Assembly: GCA_002633005.1 (NCBI GenBank)
Contig: NMRA01000334.1
Span: 1 to 64,000 of the forward strand
Reading direction: 5' to 3'
Origin: Phoronis australis
Taxonomy: Eukaryota; Phoronida; Phoronidae
Length of the DNA stretch: 64,000 nucleotides
This document shows positions 21,231 through 34,266 of this stretch, piece after piece. The number at the start of each line of letters is the position of its first letter. The stretch's first letter is position 1. Under the pieces are notes generated by a model that was not told the origin of the DNA, searched no databases, and saw only the letters and a list, made by a program, of their open reading frames with translations. A program made the translations under genes and the position numbers.

Positions 21231-22229
21231 TAAGTCTTTCCAATCTTAGAATTCATCTCCAGTAGGGGAATGGCAGGTCAACAACCTAACCATTAGTCAT
21301 CTTACAGTTTGCATTTTATGAAATGTGATTTGTTCTAAGTTTTGAAAAGTATTATAAAACATTTTGTCATTTTGTTTTGTTTTGTTTCTGCTTAATATCA
21401 CATTTATTTCCCGACCCCGAGTCTCCATGACGAAAGAAAATGCTTTGAAACTTTTTCCTTTTGGTCCTCGTTCACAATCAGAAGTACAGCAAGTTGTAAA
21501 CCAGTAATGGCTTTTTTACCGGAGTTTGTCTTTTATTTGATATCGAAACTATGGTGTGTTTCATTGCTCTATGAAATATTACGCCTATGAAACATTGATG
21601 ACTTACCGTTTGAATGACGCAGCATTATTTATGAGATGGTAGTTCAGTTCGGAATGTAGTCTTAAGTGCATTTTATTTCCCAAGAGAATGGTTAGTATTA
21701 TGGGACCTTTTGCCAAACGATGATTGTTTATGGCGTCCATTTATAGTGAAATTGCAAATTAAACAATCAGAATTCTCATTTTTCTATTTTAAGGTTATGT
21801 GGGACCTTATGGACAACGCTTTGTATTTAGCCAAATACCTACAAACCTAAAGATTTTAAATACGTAAAAGTACATATTTTCTGAAAGAAAAAGGCCTGTA
21901 GAATTTAATTTTTGACTTTATGGGTGTATGGTTAATTGGGTCATGTCTGGTTTTAGTAAAATTTGCCAAAAAAACAGTATCAGCAGCATGATCAAATTTT
22001 GTTTCATATTTTCTGTTATAGTTTTCAAAAGTATTTCATTTAGTTTTATGCAGCTTTTCCGTGGAAATCAGAGAAGATGTTTTCTTTGATAGTTCCTCAT
22101 GCTACAATCAATTCCAAAGACTATTCTGGAGCATAGTGCATAAACTATGATATCTGAACTTTTTTATAATTGCCACGGATGCTTAAAATTTCACAATATT
22201 GTAGTTCTTCAACAAAAAATCATCTTTAT

Positions 22230-23186
22230 ATGCACCCACGTATTTATATGTGGACGCATTATGTTGTCATCTCCGTCCGTCTAGCATTTGTCCATCTGGC
22301 GTCCAATTTTGCTCAATCTCCAAAATCTTCTGACGTATGTTTTTGAAATTTTGCATATATGTTCCTTTCATGGATGGGACGGCATAAGCGAACTTTCAGA
22401 CGGATTCGACTACCTGTGTACTCCCTAGTGGCAATTTTATTTTCTCCGTTTTCCTCTATCTTCAAAGGTCTTCAATGTATTTTCATAAAATTTGGCATAA
22501 AAGCATTTATTAGTGAAATGACGCTATTCTTCCATTTGCAGATGGATTCGACATAGTTTGCGCCACTAAATTGCCATTTTAGTGTTTTCTTGTCTGTTTT
22601 TGGCGTCCACCCCTCTATCAACCAAACCGCTCTATGGATGATTGTGAAAATTGGCATTTATGTTTTTACCATGAAGAGGATGGCTGACGATGATTTTCTT
22701 ATGACTTCAACTACTGTGGCTCCTCGTAGTGGCAGTTTTGTTTTTTGCGCCCATTGCTGTATCTCCTAAACCGTTTGCAGGTTCTTTACTAAATTTAGCA
22801 AGTGTATTTATAGGATGTAGAAATTGTTGACACCGACATCTTTCGAACGGATCTGACTACCGGTGTGCCCCCTAATGGAAATTTTATTTTTTTACATTTA
22901 CCTCTATATGTTCAAAGGTCCTTGACGGATTTTCGTAAAATTTTGAATATAGGCATCTATTGGAGAGATGGCGCTATCCTCCCGTTTTCGGATGGAATCG
23001 AGGTAGTGGCCATTTTTGCTGTATTGGACTCTGTTTTTTGGTGAATTAATGCTTTCTATTAAAGAATCAATGTCATGTTCTTGTTTTTGGATGGATTGGA
23101 TGTTTTTGCACCATCTAGTGGCTATTTTTATAGTACAAATAAACAGCCCTGAAAGCAAACCATTTGCGATGCATTCGTGGGTGCAT
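22230..23186 (-). repeat. CTCF-motif repeat element, inverted copy
   Basis: The same element as 12230-13519 in reverse. The terminal hairpin is at 22230-22259 and the other end GTGGGTGCAT at 23177-23186. Minus-strand motif positions lie near 22418, 22560, 22716, 22865, 23004 and 23108. The best are CCACTAGATGGTGC at 23108-23121 and CCATTAGGGGGCAC at 22865-22878, each one mismatch from CCASYAGRKGGCRS. It is one ~290-bp module shorter than the 12.2-kb copy. Confidence 0.75.
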
Positions 23187-23773
23187 TTCAATGCTCGCGT
23201 TGTTCTTATTTTTGTAAGAAGTTAAAGTGGAACTTGCCCATTAATTCCTTATCTCTGTGATTGCTTGGTCAAACTAGAAATATGCCATGTATTGATGATG
23301 TGAATATCTCCTACTGTGTCACCGGATCCGTGTTTGTTATGTAAACAGGACTTAAGTTGTCACAAGTGGAGCAAGGTGCACTAGTTTAAATAGCGTCCCT
23401 TCAAGTGGAACGTGCATGCTGATTCCTTATTTCTGTGTTTGCTTGGTCAAATTGGTTAGAAATACAACATATAGCGACGATGTGAAATATTAAGTAGTTA
23501 AAATTTGCCAAATGTTTTCAAGAACAAGTTTGTGTCGAAAATGATCGGCTGTAAATCACTCAACTATGTCCAGTAAGTATCGCCACCACGTGGTGTTGGG
23601 GAATAACACTTCATGATGCGGGCTTTGTGAACCCCCTGGGTACGTTTTTAGTGCAGTGCTCATCTGTTTGCAGCATTTTTTGTTTTCACATTTACAAGTT
23701 ACCAATGAATACAACTACACTTTGTTTAAGCATAAACGATGTTCAAGTAGCATTGTCGTTTAGTTCCTGCTAC

Positions 23774-24247
23774 AGGCCTTTATCCAGGATTTCAAAAATA
23801 GGGTGTCCAAAATGGGGTTCCCAATATTCCAGGGCGTCCATGATTCCGACGCGTAACCCCCCACCCCCAGCAATCCCCCCAAACACACTGATTTTTTAGA
23901 AAAAATGCATAGACCAAGGTTTTTACCTCTAAGTTTACAAAACAGCCTTCTGTAGTGAGCATTTTTACTAAAAAAAATGTAGACCAAGAGTTTCCAATGC
24001 TATCAACCAAGTGTGAGCATAGGAACTTTGTATATACATTGTATATTTCTTCCTGCTTTGAAAAAAGAGCCACCACTGTGAGTCTTCAGAGGCTTCCTAG
24101 TAATCATTACAATGTGTGTGTCCAAACTTGAAAGGTTCCTATTGATAGTGGGCCTCTAAATGATACATTGGGCTTTGTTGCCAGGGCGTCCATATTAGTG
24201 CTGAGGTGTCCAAATGGATGCCCAGGACCTACGCTGCATAAAGGCCT
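23774..24247. mobile_element. Short repeat with AGGCCTTTAT ends
   Basis: Ends AGGCCTTTATCCAGGATTTC and ATAAAGGCCT are inverted. The first ~115 bp (…GGGTGTCCAAAATGGGG…, CCCCCCACCCCCAGCAATC) recur inverted at 62867-62985. No coding sequence. Confidence 0.5.
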
Positions 24248-24249
24248 GT

Positions 24250-26690
24250 CCGGCTATACCTTGGCATAAGTTAAGAGCACGCAAATACATCTTTAAACCT
24301 AGCAACAACTCCATTCAGGAGTACGGTAACTTGTTCTTAGTCTGTGTGTGGAGTCCACACTGTGGACGGCACTAAACAATAACGAATTATCAGTTCTTTG
24401 CAAACCACGATATCACTTCTCATTTGAGGACCAACTTGAGGCCATTTTTTGGGGTACGCGGCTTCAAATAAAAACTTGCTTCTTGGTATTAGAGCTGCTT
24501 TAAGCACTCTAGCAATTAGTCTGACATTACCATGCACCTGTGCTAGAATTAACTTTCCTTAGACAAGGTGCCAAGCTGGTTTCAGTAATGATGGCAGGAT
24601 TTGCAACCTGATGCAGAAATAATTAACAGCTGGGGGAAACCGATGTTTTACAAGTATTTATCTTGTCAGTGACTATTGTTTGTTCTCTTATCAAATGTAA
24701 AATCCCTCATCAGTATGCGTTTTAAATAGATTTGCTGTCAGTAAACTTCTTCATAATGTGCATTCCAAATAAAATCCCATTTGATGAAGTCAATGTTACG
24801 CTTTTCTCAAACGTTGAAGGAGTTTGGATAGTGCATTTAAAGCACACAAATAAAGTGGGTTTGAAGGGCAGAACTTGACCTTGTAGTTTGGTAGGATTCT
24901 AAAGTCTAATGTTACCATTTTCCAATTTATTTGCAGTAGTGAAAACTGTGAACTTGAGACTTGAGTGGGTGTTGATCATTATACCAACCAGCGTGTCAGT
25001 TATCATTGCCTCCATTATGTGGGAGCTGTGTTCAGTGCCCCTTAGTCTGTGGAGTAATGGATGGGAAATGTTGCTCTGGCGTGTTAGAAATTACCTACAG
25101 CTAACACCTGTCCAGTCATCAGTCTAGCAAAAATAGAGCGTTTGTAAAAACTGCACCTGAATTTATTTTCTTCATTTAGCATTACAGTAATTCTCCACTT
25201 ACTTGGTACACTTGCGTCATTTCGCACACTCAAAATCAATTGGAAAAACAATTTTTCGTCCCTAACTTATGGAGGGAATATCTTGTCTCACCTAATTCGC
25301 ACATAGTCAGTTGTGCTTTTTGTGGGGTAAAGTACTCTTCTACTGGAACGGGATAAAGTAACTTATTTGATCATGTTTACAACTTACTGGTTGCATTTTG
25401 TTAAATAAATGCACAGGCCGTAGGGATGCTTGGTTACTCAGTTAATATCCCACACCCATCGACTACGAAAGTCTGTATGATTCCGTTTGTTTGGCTCATC
25501 CCAATTATTAGAAAAATATATTTATTTTGTTTGAAATAGGTGAAGAATTGTGGTAAAAACTTGTGTCTTTCATGTCGTAATGGTTTAAACAATTTTTTTT
25601 GTTTTGATATCGGGATTAAAGTCAAGAAATGAACAAATTTTAGATTTATTTTTGTAATGTTTTAAGGCATTCTGTTCTTTGTTTTTGGGAGAGCATTCTT
25701 CAATAAGCATGTGATGTTGCAAATAAGAGATTCAACATAGTGAATAAATGATTCAGAGTTTGGGCAATTTCTAAACAATATATTCACTTTAAGCCTGATT
25801 TGGTTTTTTAGACAATGTATTTTAAAATTATGGGTACTTGAATAGAATTTTCCAAGAAATGTTCATCTGCTCTGTCCTCACCGGTGCTCAAACCTTGGAC
25901 CGTCTGCAATTTGCGCAGGTGCTGGGACCATGTGGTCTCAGCCTACATACACAGTCACTGATATCATTTGTGATTTATTTTCTCTTAACAAAATTGGCAT
26001 AATAGACAGTAAAAGTTTTCTGCGTGTTTTTTTCTGATATGTAGTAAAAGTATCCAATTTCCTCCACATTTTTCAATATAACATCTTCGAAATTCATCCA
26101 TTCTGCTTTTGAATACATCTGGAGTATCATGACACACCATGCTTTTAATTAGAAAACATCAATCTTGAAAGTAAAGATTATTCACTGCAGCTCTTGGTAT
26201 TCTGGGCAAAAACACCATTCAGTAAGGGTGGTTAAGGGTTTAATCAATTTGTCTTTGTGACTGTTAGTTGTGACTTTATGCTCATGGAGCTGTGATCAAT
26301 AGTGGCTAATTGCCGTCTGGGGCATTGTGCCAGAAAGTGGAATGAGTAGGACCCCCTTACAGCTGATGGCGAAGTATTGAGTGATGGTTTGCAACGACAG
26401 ACACCCTTTGTGCTTTCCTATCGTTTACCTTGTCAGTTGCAACTCCAGTTTCCTGAGAATTATCCAGAAATTAGTACAGGAATTACATCATTTTGCTAAG
26501 CTTTATTGTGCCTATGTACTGGCTGATGCACATTCAGATATGTTTGTTTTTTGTCTTAAGTATGTTTATTCTTTCAATGAACTATTAAAGGTTGTATTGA
26601 GCTTTACCTCAGCTGGTCAAAACAAACGAACTTCAAAGTAAGATTAAGTAAGTTATTGTTCCTGTTAAACTACACATGTTTTCGTATGGT
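24250..26690. other. Non-coding stretch, no gene recognised
   Basis: AT-rich sequence without a supported gene or a clear repeat boundary. Confidence 0.5.
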
Positions 26691-26695
26691 TGATG

Positions 26696-26783
26696 TTATT
26701 AGCTCAGGTTGCTGTGCCAGTATTTTCTCAAGGACAATGCCTGACCGAAAATACTATTTCAGTGCAGCAACCAAAGCTAATAA
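26696..26783 (+). ncRNA. Pre-miRNA-like hairpin candidate
   Basis: An 88-nt near-palindrome. The 5' arm TTATTAGCTCAGGTTGCTG and the AGTATTTTC block pair with GAAAATACT and CAGCAACCAAAGCTAATAA on the other side. I count about 30 pairs, one 2-nt internal mismatch, a small asymmetric bulge and a ~19-nt loop. Size and shape suit a pre-miRNA, but I do not recognise the sequence. It could equally be a tiny palindromic MITE, and the strand is arbitrary. Confidence 0.35.
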
Positions 26784-29700
26784 ATAACACATTTGTATAA
26801 AAACGTGTAATTTAACATATTATGGTAAAAGATTTCCAGTTTAGGCAATAAAAATTTAATTATTTTGCTAATAGTAAGAACTTCTACCAAATTTTAGAAA
26901 TAGGCAATATTGGCTGTCCCAAATACAAGAATTGGTGGTCAGCATTCATTCTTGATGTTATGTACAATGAGGCTGCATGAAAAGGTTGTATTGACAGCTA
27001 TTTTTGATTATTTTATGATCTGTCAAGCCTGTTCTCAGATTGTTTTAAGTACACAATTGCAAATGCACTGTCCTGAATTTGAGAAACATGACAAGTGCCA
27101 AAATGACTGGGTCTGAGTCACCAGAATCAAGATAATTCAATTTTGCTTGAATTTACATGGCCCAAATTTTAGAAAATGTTCCAAACTAGTGAATTTTCAT
27201 GGTAATATGGCTTGTTAAAGGTTTGTGTAACTATCATTTCTTCGCCTATTCTGCTTTCGTTCTTGTGCAATAACTGTGTCACGTGATCGCATAATAACTT
27301 TTGGGTTTTTGCACAGACACAGGAGTATCAAGACATGGTATAAAGCGGATTATTAAACGGAAAATAAAATTTAATCTATTCCGATGATAAAATAACCACA
27401 GAAAACGAGAAGTAATAACGTGCCTGTCTTAGTCATACATGATCTTGATTAAATCAAAAGCATTCTTCTGTCGCCATTTTTGTGCGCTCAAATTTTATTT
27501 GTTTTGATAACCGTAGATGACAGATACAACTAATATTTACTTTTTATGGTATGTATTGTTTTTTATTTTTCCTTTTGTAATAACTTAGGTTATGTCTGGA
27601 GACAGTCTGGTAGCCTTGTGTACATTGTGGCTGAAAAGCGAAAATATACTTTTGTATGTTGATAAAAGGCTCCTGGAAATAAAAGCTTGGTCATTTCTAA
27701 ATTTTAAATTAAAGTAACAGCTCTATAATCTCACAGTGTTTAGTGAAATATTTGGTCCCCTGTATTGGTCCCCCGTATAGGGGTCTTCGAGTACGTACCA
27801 TGAGTGTCCTGATACTAAAAAAGTTACCTGAAATATGATTCCGCTAAGTTGATAAAGCATCTGCAAATGCAGGCAGAAAGCAAATTTATTTTGTTTTGTT
27901 TATGATAAATTCTCTTGTTTATTATATTGTTATTGCTAGCTGACCATGTTCAGGTTCTCCAAATATGTTGAATTTGCACTAGATATAAAAACAAGCTTCT
28001 GGTGATTCTATTGTATTGCATACAAAACCATGCTTTGAATAAAAACATAAAACAATTCAATACCATGTGGACTAGATTATGAGCTGACTAAGTGACTTGG
28101 TAGAAATGTATAGTTCTATATTACTTCTGTAGTATGGTTGCATTTCTTCAGTTTTGTCTCATAATCGCTAGAAATATCGCTTTTCGATAATTATTTTTCA
28201 GAGGCCTTCGTAACATAATTGCTAATTCCTATACCTGTACTCAATGTTATTTGATAACTGATAGATGCAGTTCAGTAAAATGCTACCAAAACATGAAAAA
28301 ATTAAGTCTGTATACACTTACTATAGCTTATTTGGCTGAAATCGAAATAAGTCTTTTCATACAATCGCAGACCAAGTTTATGAGAGTAAAAGGCCTAATT
28401 CGATTTTCGTTTTTACTTTCAGCCAGCTCAACAGGGTTAAATAGGGGTTGAATAGTTCTTTTGTGAAAAAATCTGGTGAATAATGAAAATTCCACTTTCA
28501 TAATTGCGGTTTAGTCAGAGTAGCTGTTACTGCAATTCTAATTTGTTTTGAGATAGGTTTTACCTTGTTTATTGTATTTTAATACAGGATTAAAATCGTG
28601 TTAAGGCCATGCCCATTATAGAAGCTTAAAAGTTAAACTGCTTTTGAGTACTTGACTAAAGCATTAAATTTTTATGGAGGCTTTGACAGCAACCTTTTCT
28701 AGTCAACATCTGAATAAGGATCGTTTGGTACAAAGGTAAGGTTTCTCCCACTTGTAGTGGCATTACAGTATTTAAATGTTACACTGTACAACACCGGATA
28801 TTTTGTATTTTGCGCGATTGCAATTTTTTTCACTGTAATAAATTAATGGAGTTTAACCTATTATTAGCACGAGTTGGCATCATTAAGTGACCGTAAGCTG
28901 CTGATTGTTTGTGCCAAAGCGGCGCTGCCGCGGTTGATTTCATCATGCCGTGTTTGAATTAATTTATTCACAGCCGCTCTGTTTATGGCAGTGGTTAATA
29001 TCACAAATCAATACATTGACATGCATTACAATAGCAAAGGTGTGTGTTTATAATCATTTGCAGGGACTGGTGAAAAACTCGCTTTGTGACATTGAATGTG
29101 TGCATGTCTAGCCTGCAAGCAAGGAAATGGTATACAGGTATTTGGGTGGTTGTGAACCCACGTTTTCTTACCATGCTTGCAAGTATGAGGGAAGGTAAAA
29201 TTGTATTTGCTCAAGTCTATGCAAGCTCATCACTTGAGTGTTTACCTAGGGTTGTCTCAGTAATCTGTAAGATAAAGTAACAATGTAAGAAAACCAAAAG
29301 CATACTAGCCTTTGATCAGGATTTGTGTAGGACGTTTCTAGGTATGCTGTATTTGGGTCAGGTATCTCTATAACCCAGTTTTCACCTCTTCATCTGATAT
29401 TGTCGCAATGAGTCTGTGGGATAAATCCAAGAAAAATGCTTACCGAAATCTAGAATCCAATACGAGATTGGTTCCTAGGTGAAACTGGTGTTTTGATTTG
29501 ATCGCGATGGTTGCACGATGGTTGTAGGTTGGAGAAAACTTAAAACTTGTATTTGATCAGGTTCATCTCCTGTACGGTCAAATCCCACCAATTTTAGACA
29601 ACAATAATCTTTTTGCATTTTTAAAGCCTTTTTATGCTCTTGCGAATGCCCGCTGTGTCTCGACATGTCTGATATGGTAGCTATGATGTAGAACTCTAGA

Positions 29701-30082
29701 ATTAACTTTTAAGAATTGTATTTTGTTAGTATTTGGTTGGTGCTACTTCTCCATCATGAAAAGAATGAACACGTAAAATTTCGCTTGTCAGTCACATTTT
29801 GTTCTGAAATGGTGAGATTTTACTTTTATTATCTGTCTATCAATTACTTACGGTACCTGTCACTGTCTCATTAACCTAAACATGGTAAAGTGATAATGCG
29901 CTTGCTTTTCCTCGCCTGTTGTCTCTTGTTTGGCGAGTGTTGTTTGTGGGTTAATTCCAACTTGAAAGCTTGTCTGTGTTCACACAGTGAATGAAAAGTT
30001 CGCGGACAAAAAGCTGCGAGCTGAGCTACAGACTCCATAGAGGTTACCGACAAACAGCGAGCAAAACATTTACAGACCTATT
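26784..30082. other. Non-coding stretch, no gene recognised
   Basis: AT-rich. I see no domain, long frame or clear repeat boundary. Confidence 0.5.
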
Positions 30083-30181
30083 CGTAGTAAACCGTGTAAA
30101 TGTAGTGCACACAGTTACAATGAGCTGGAAAAAGATTTGTTGACAGGTGATGGAATGATTGTTTTTCATCGACTGCCGAAT
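30083..30181 (+). pseudogene. Exon-like fragment, THAP-like, copy B
   Basis: The open frame reads KPCKCSAHSYNELEKDLL, then TGDGMIVFHRLPN, and is followed directly by a donor-like AAT|GTAAGG. It shares register and spacing with 2199-2291. It is likely the 5' coding exon of a THAP-bearing (P-element-like) transposon or a related domesticated gene; the rest of the domain is not nearby. Confidence 0.35.
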
Positions 30182-30649
30182 GTAAGGGGCTAAACACTTA
30201 GTTCCCCTCGCCCTCATGCTGTGAGGATTTACGCATGCATTAAAGCCACAAAGAGAGACATTCGCATCACTGCCTTACGAGGCAAAAGGTTCACTGTTCA
30301 TTTTACTGGTAGATGTAGATTATGAGCTGAGCTAAATTGCAATTGAGGCGGGTAGCTCTTCGTCTGCGCTCGGTGCTCGCCTTTATTGTAAGATGTGTAC
30401 TTTTTATAAGACCCTTTCACACCCGCTTATTTCCGTTACAAGGGGAGTGTCGATGTAAACTGTGGAGCTATTTGAATCATTCACACTGACTGTGGAAGTT
30501 GATGTTATCGCTTGTTTATGTCTGGGACGTTGAAATTATCCTAAGCTGGCACCATGAAAGTATAATTGTTCCTACACAACTTGTATACTCTCACATATAT
30601 GATCTATGTGTGAGTGCCATCATCTCCTTTTGGACTTCCGGTGTCAGCT

Positions 30650-31860
30650 GATTCGTATCGCCAGACCAGATCTTAGGACCTTCATAAAAGTTGGCAGATG
30701 TGTTTCTTTGGAGTTGGAGACATATGACGATGACTTTTGGATGGATCCAACTGCCATTTACCACTAGTGGCAATTTTATTTTTTTCGCTTGCCTCTGTAT
30801 CTTTGACAGAATTTCATGAAATTTGCCAAATAGGTCTCTGTTATGGAGAATGCTTCCATTTTCAAAATTTAATATATTCTCTGGCACCTAGTGGCCATTT
30901 GTAGTATTTTGGCGTCCACGCCTGTATCCGCTAAACCACCTGATCATTATGAACTTGAAAGGTGTTTTTGTCTGAGAAGAACCTGGCTGACATTTATTTC
31001 GGACAGGTCTGACTACTGTGGCATCCTCTTGTGCCAATTTATTTTGCTTGTGACTGAATATCTACCACGTTGCTTGACATGTCTTCATGATATTTCTGTT
31101 TTCATTGAGTGGAGCGCGGCTGACATTGGTTTTCGGACGAGTCTAACTTCAGTTTGGCTCCTTGTTGCATTTTTGCATTTGCGTCAATATCTACCATGTT
31201 GCTTGATAGATCACTGTGAAATGTGTTTTGTATTTTCTTTTGAGGATAGTACGTTGATTTCAGAATGGGTCTGACAACTGTGCCATTCCCTAGAAGCAAT
31301 TTAGATTTTTTCCTTGTGACTCAATTTCTACCAATAGATCGTCTCACAAAGGACCCTATCCAGTTTCAGATGGACTCGACTTTCTTTGCGGTCATTTTTA
31401 TTATTTTTGTGTCTGTTTTTTGATTTTTGCCTCCCTATCTGCAAACTGCTTGAAGAATCTCCGTGAAAGTTTACAGAAGTGTTCCTCTTAAGAGGAGCGT
31501 GGCCGACATTGATTTTTTAGCTGCTCAGATGTAGTGCCCTGAAGGCAATTTATGGTTTTCTTTGCATCTGTCTCAATGTCTATGGAATTCTTTGATCATC
31601 GTTAAATTTGGCGTATGTGTTCGGTTCCTGTTGAGGAAAGAACTGGCTGCTGTTGATTTTTGGACGGTTCGGCTAAAACTGTGGTGCACCCTGGTGACAA
31701 GTTGTTGTGGATGCTTCTGTATCTTTTAAGTTTTTTGATGAAATTTCATGAACTTTAATGTCCTGTGTTGCTCATGAGGAATGCCTGCACAAATGATGAT
31801 GTTTTTCAAATGGATCCAGTCTCTGTTGGCAGATGTCAACCCTCCGTGTTGCTCTTGTTT
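30650..31860 (-). repeat. CTCF-motif repeat element, old degenerate copy
   Basis: Modules of the same family, in the orientation of 22230-23186, recur about every 125-140 bp: CCACTAGTGG at 30761, CCACTAGGTGCCAG (30881-30894, minus), and decayed positions near 31018, 31153 and 31279. Both ends are worn and the hairpin terminus is not found. Confidence 0.6.
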
Positions 31861-31917
31861 TGAATGTGCTAAAAAACATGTCAATGTTCTGATAATAATA
31901 AAAATGAAGTTCTTATA

Positions 31918-33417
31918 CCGTATTCGCCCTAATAACCATCCATGACCCTATAAGAACCCCTCCCCCCCACACATTTTCAGACTTTGCTGAAATAAGCGCC
32001 CAGCCTATGAACGTGTACATGCGAAAAATGACTTACCTACTGCACTAAAATTCTACAGTAACATCTTCAATTTGTCGACGAAATCTGGCAGTCCTGAAAA
32101 AATCATTGTGCACGGAATTTTTAGACCACCAGCCTCGCCGCTATATGTCGATATTTAACCATGACTATGCACTTCAAACTTCCGCTGTGCTCTAAAAAAA
32201 CCCAAGTTTTGCTGATCTTGCGAAGAACGTGTCCCTCTGGCCTTTCAGAACAGACACAGCGTACATGTCAATGAGATTGAATGTTTCCCATACAGATTCC
32301 ACATCTTCTCCCTCAACAGGATTCCAAATTTCCTTGTGCATGTTAAAACTGCTAAGAATCGAAGACATAAAAAATTGGTGTTAAAAGCACGTGGCCAGGA
32401 AGGGCCCACTACAACTTGTCATCACAGACATTAATCTTCAGGAGCTATCTATTCACAACGGGTAGCATAGCATCGGCAAGAAATAAATATTGGCACTAAT
32501 TTCCTACAGTTTCTAATACCATAAAACTTTTGCGTTATTTTTAAGAGGGATTGTTTATTAATTAATCATAATTGGTGTTTTTATAGCCAAGTATCTGATG
32601 AAATGCTAACACACCCTTACACCCGAAAAATAACTGTCAGACAATCACGTACGCATCCAGCCACACTGCGGCTAATATGGGCCTAACAAGACAATTGTCG
32701 AACGTTTTTTAGCAGATGAGACTGGCAAGTGCTGAATAAAACACGTTCTGCTTTACTGCTTGTGCCAATTTCTTGCGATACAATTCACATCTAGCTCGCT
32801 CGATTGCATTTACTCTCACTGACAGTTGAACTCTGGTTACACGCACGTGCTCGCTTACTCGCACACGCAGACGAACTTCTTGAAAAACAAACATCACGTG
32901 ACAACAACGTGTGTTCCTCCAGAGATTTTTCTCGTGTTACTGGGTAGGCCTACCATCATAGATGGCACGATCTAGCACAGATTTGGACTTAACCTGCCAT
33001 TAACCCCGACTCCAGGGGAACTTAAAAATCTTAAGGATGTTATTTGGAAAACTTAAGGAGGATTTCAGGTAATTTGCTTGAGCCAAAACTGTATTTTTAT
33101 TCAAGCATTCAAGTTGCCATTTCGACGATTGCAAGGCAGTTATGTATCAGTCAGTGAGTTTTCGCCCTGGGATTTCTGCACAATATTCTGTAAAATGATC
33201 GTAATTTAACAACAAAATTTGATAGCAATGTACTACAATTTTGTAGAAAGTCTGTCATAGGTTGCAGAGATACGTCATACTGTAAATATGATGAATCTTT
33301 GCTTCCAATTTCACCCACTTCGGAGACTGGGCTTCAACCGCCTTGGGTTACAATAAGCGCCCCCCACCCGAAACGAATTTTTTTAAGCGCCCTGGGGGCT
33401 TATTAGGGCAAATACGG
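31918..33417. mobile_element. DNA transposon (non-autonomous), TA target duplication
   Basis: The left end is CCGTATTCGCCCTAATAA and the right end the complement of CCGTATTTGCCCTAATAA, with TA on both sides (31916-31917, 33418-33419). AAGCGCCC units follow inside both ends. Length is 1500 bp. The minus frame 32709-32897 is Arg-rich but unplaced. Terminal design and target site resemble 19408-21230, so they may share one transposase class. Confidence 0.75.
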
Positions 33418-33952
33418 TAGGTGTAAAAGGATGAGTATTTGAAATTAACAAATTATAATACTGCATGTGTTGCTACTTTGGTCCACAACACTGCTAAGTG
33501 CATCAATACCTCTATGTTGACGTGAAAGGCCTCGGAGTGCAGGTATGTTGTCTGATCAGAAAACCAGATGAAGCACTTAAAAGGAACATTTATAAATGAA
33601 GTGCTCGCGCCAAAGGTTACATATCGATTCATAGATTTTGCTATTTCTGTAGGTCATGGCCATTTGTCCTGAATTGTCAAATTCTGAAATGAGCCGGACA
33701 GAATTCGCTATTGAAGTACGGTTACCAAACCTTTGTCCAAATTGATCGGTGATTGAGAAAAATGAACAACTTCCAAACAATGCCGTCAAGTTCGCAACAA
33801 ACACGAGGGAGTGAATTCTGTGAACACTTGTCCCAGAAACGAATCGGTCAAATGTCTGGACTGCAGTAAAATTGATCAGACATTCTAAAAATGGATCAGA
33901 CCCAGTTTGTTGGCCTAAGCTATTTTGCTAAAACAAAATCTACTGATTTTTT

Positions 33953-34266
33953 GGTTATAACTCTTGTTCTGAACACTATAACTTGTTGTAACAGTATTGC
34001 GTTACAACCCTCTGTAGTGTGCTAGTTATATAACTGTTGCAACTTGGTATGAACACGCCAGTTGTAATGATTACAACATTGGTGCTGCTGCTGCTGTCAA
34101 ATCTCAGGAAACAATGGCACACCGAGGCATCAGCTGAGGTGAATCTGAAAACGATAGCACTGACAACGAGCGACAAAGACTACGAACTAGGGTTTCGGTA
34201 GTTTTTAGTTTGTGTGAACGATAACGATTACATAACAGTTACATCCATTGAAAGAGTTACAACTAG
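33953..34266. mobile_element. MITE-like repeat
   Basis: Left GGTTATAACTCTT and right AAGAGTTACAACTAGG are imperfect inverted ends. The interior has several GTTGTAAC/GTTACAAC palindromic pieces. No coding sequence. Confidence 0.35.
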
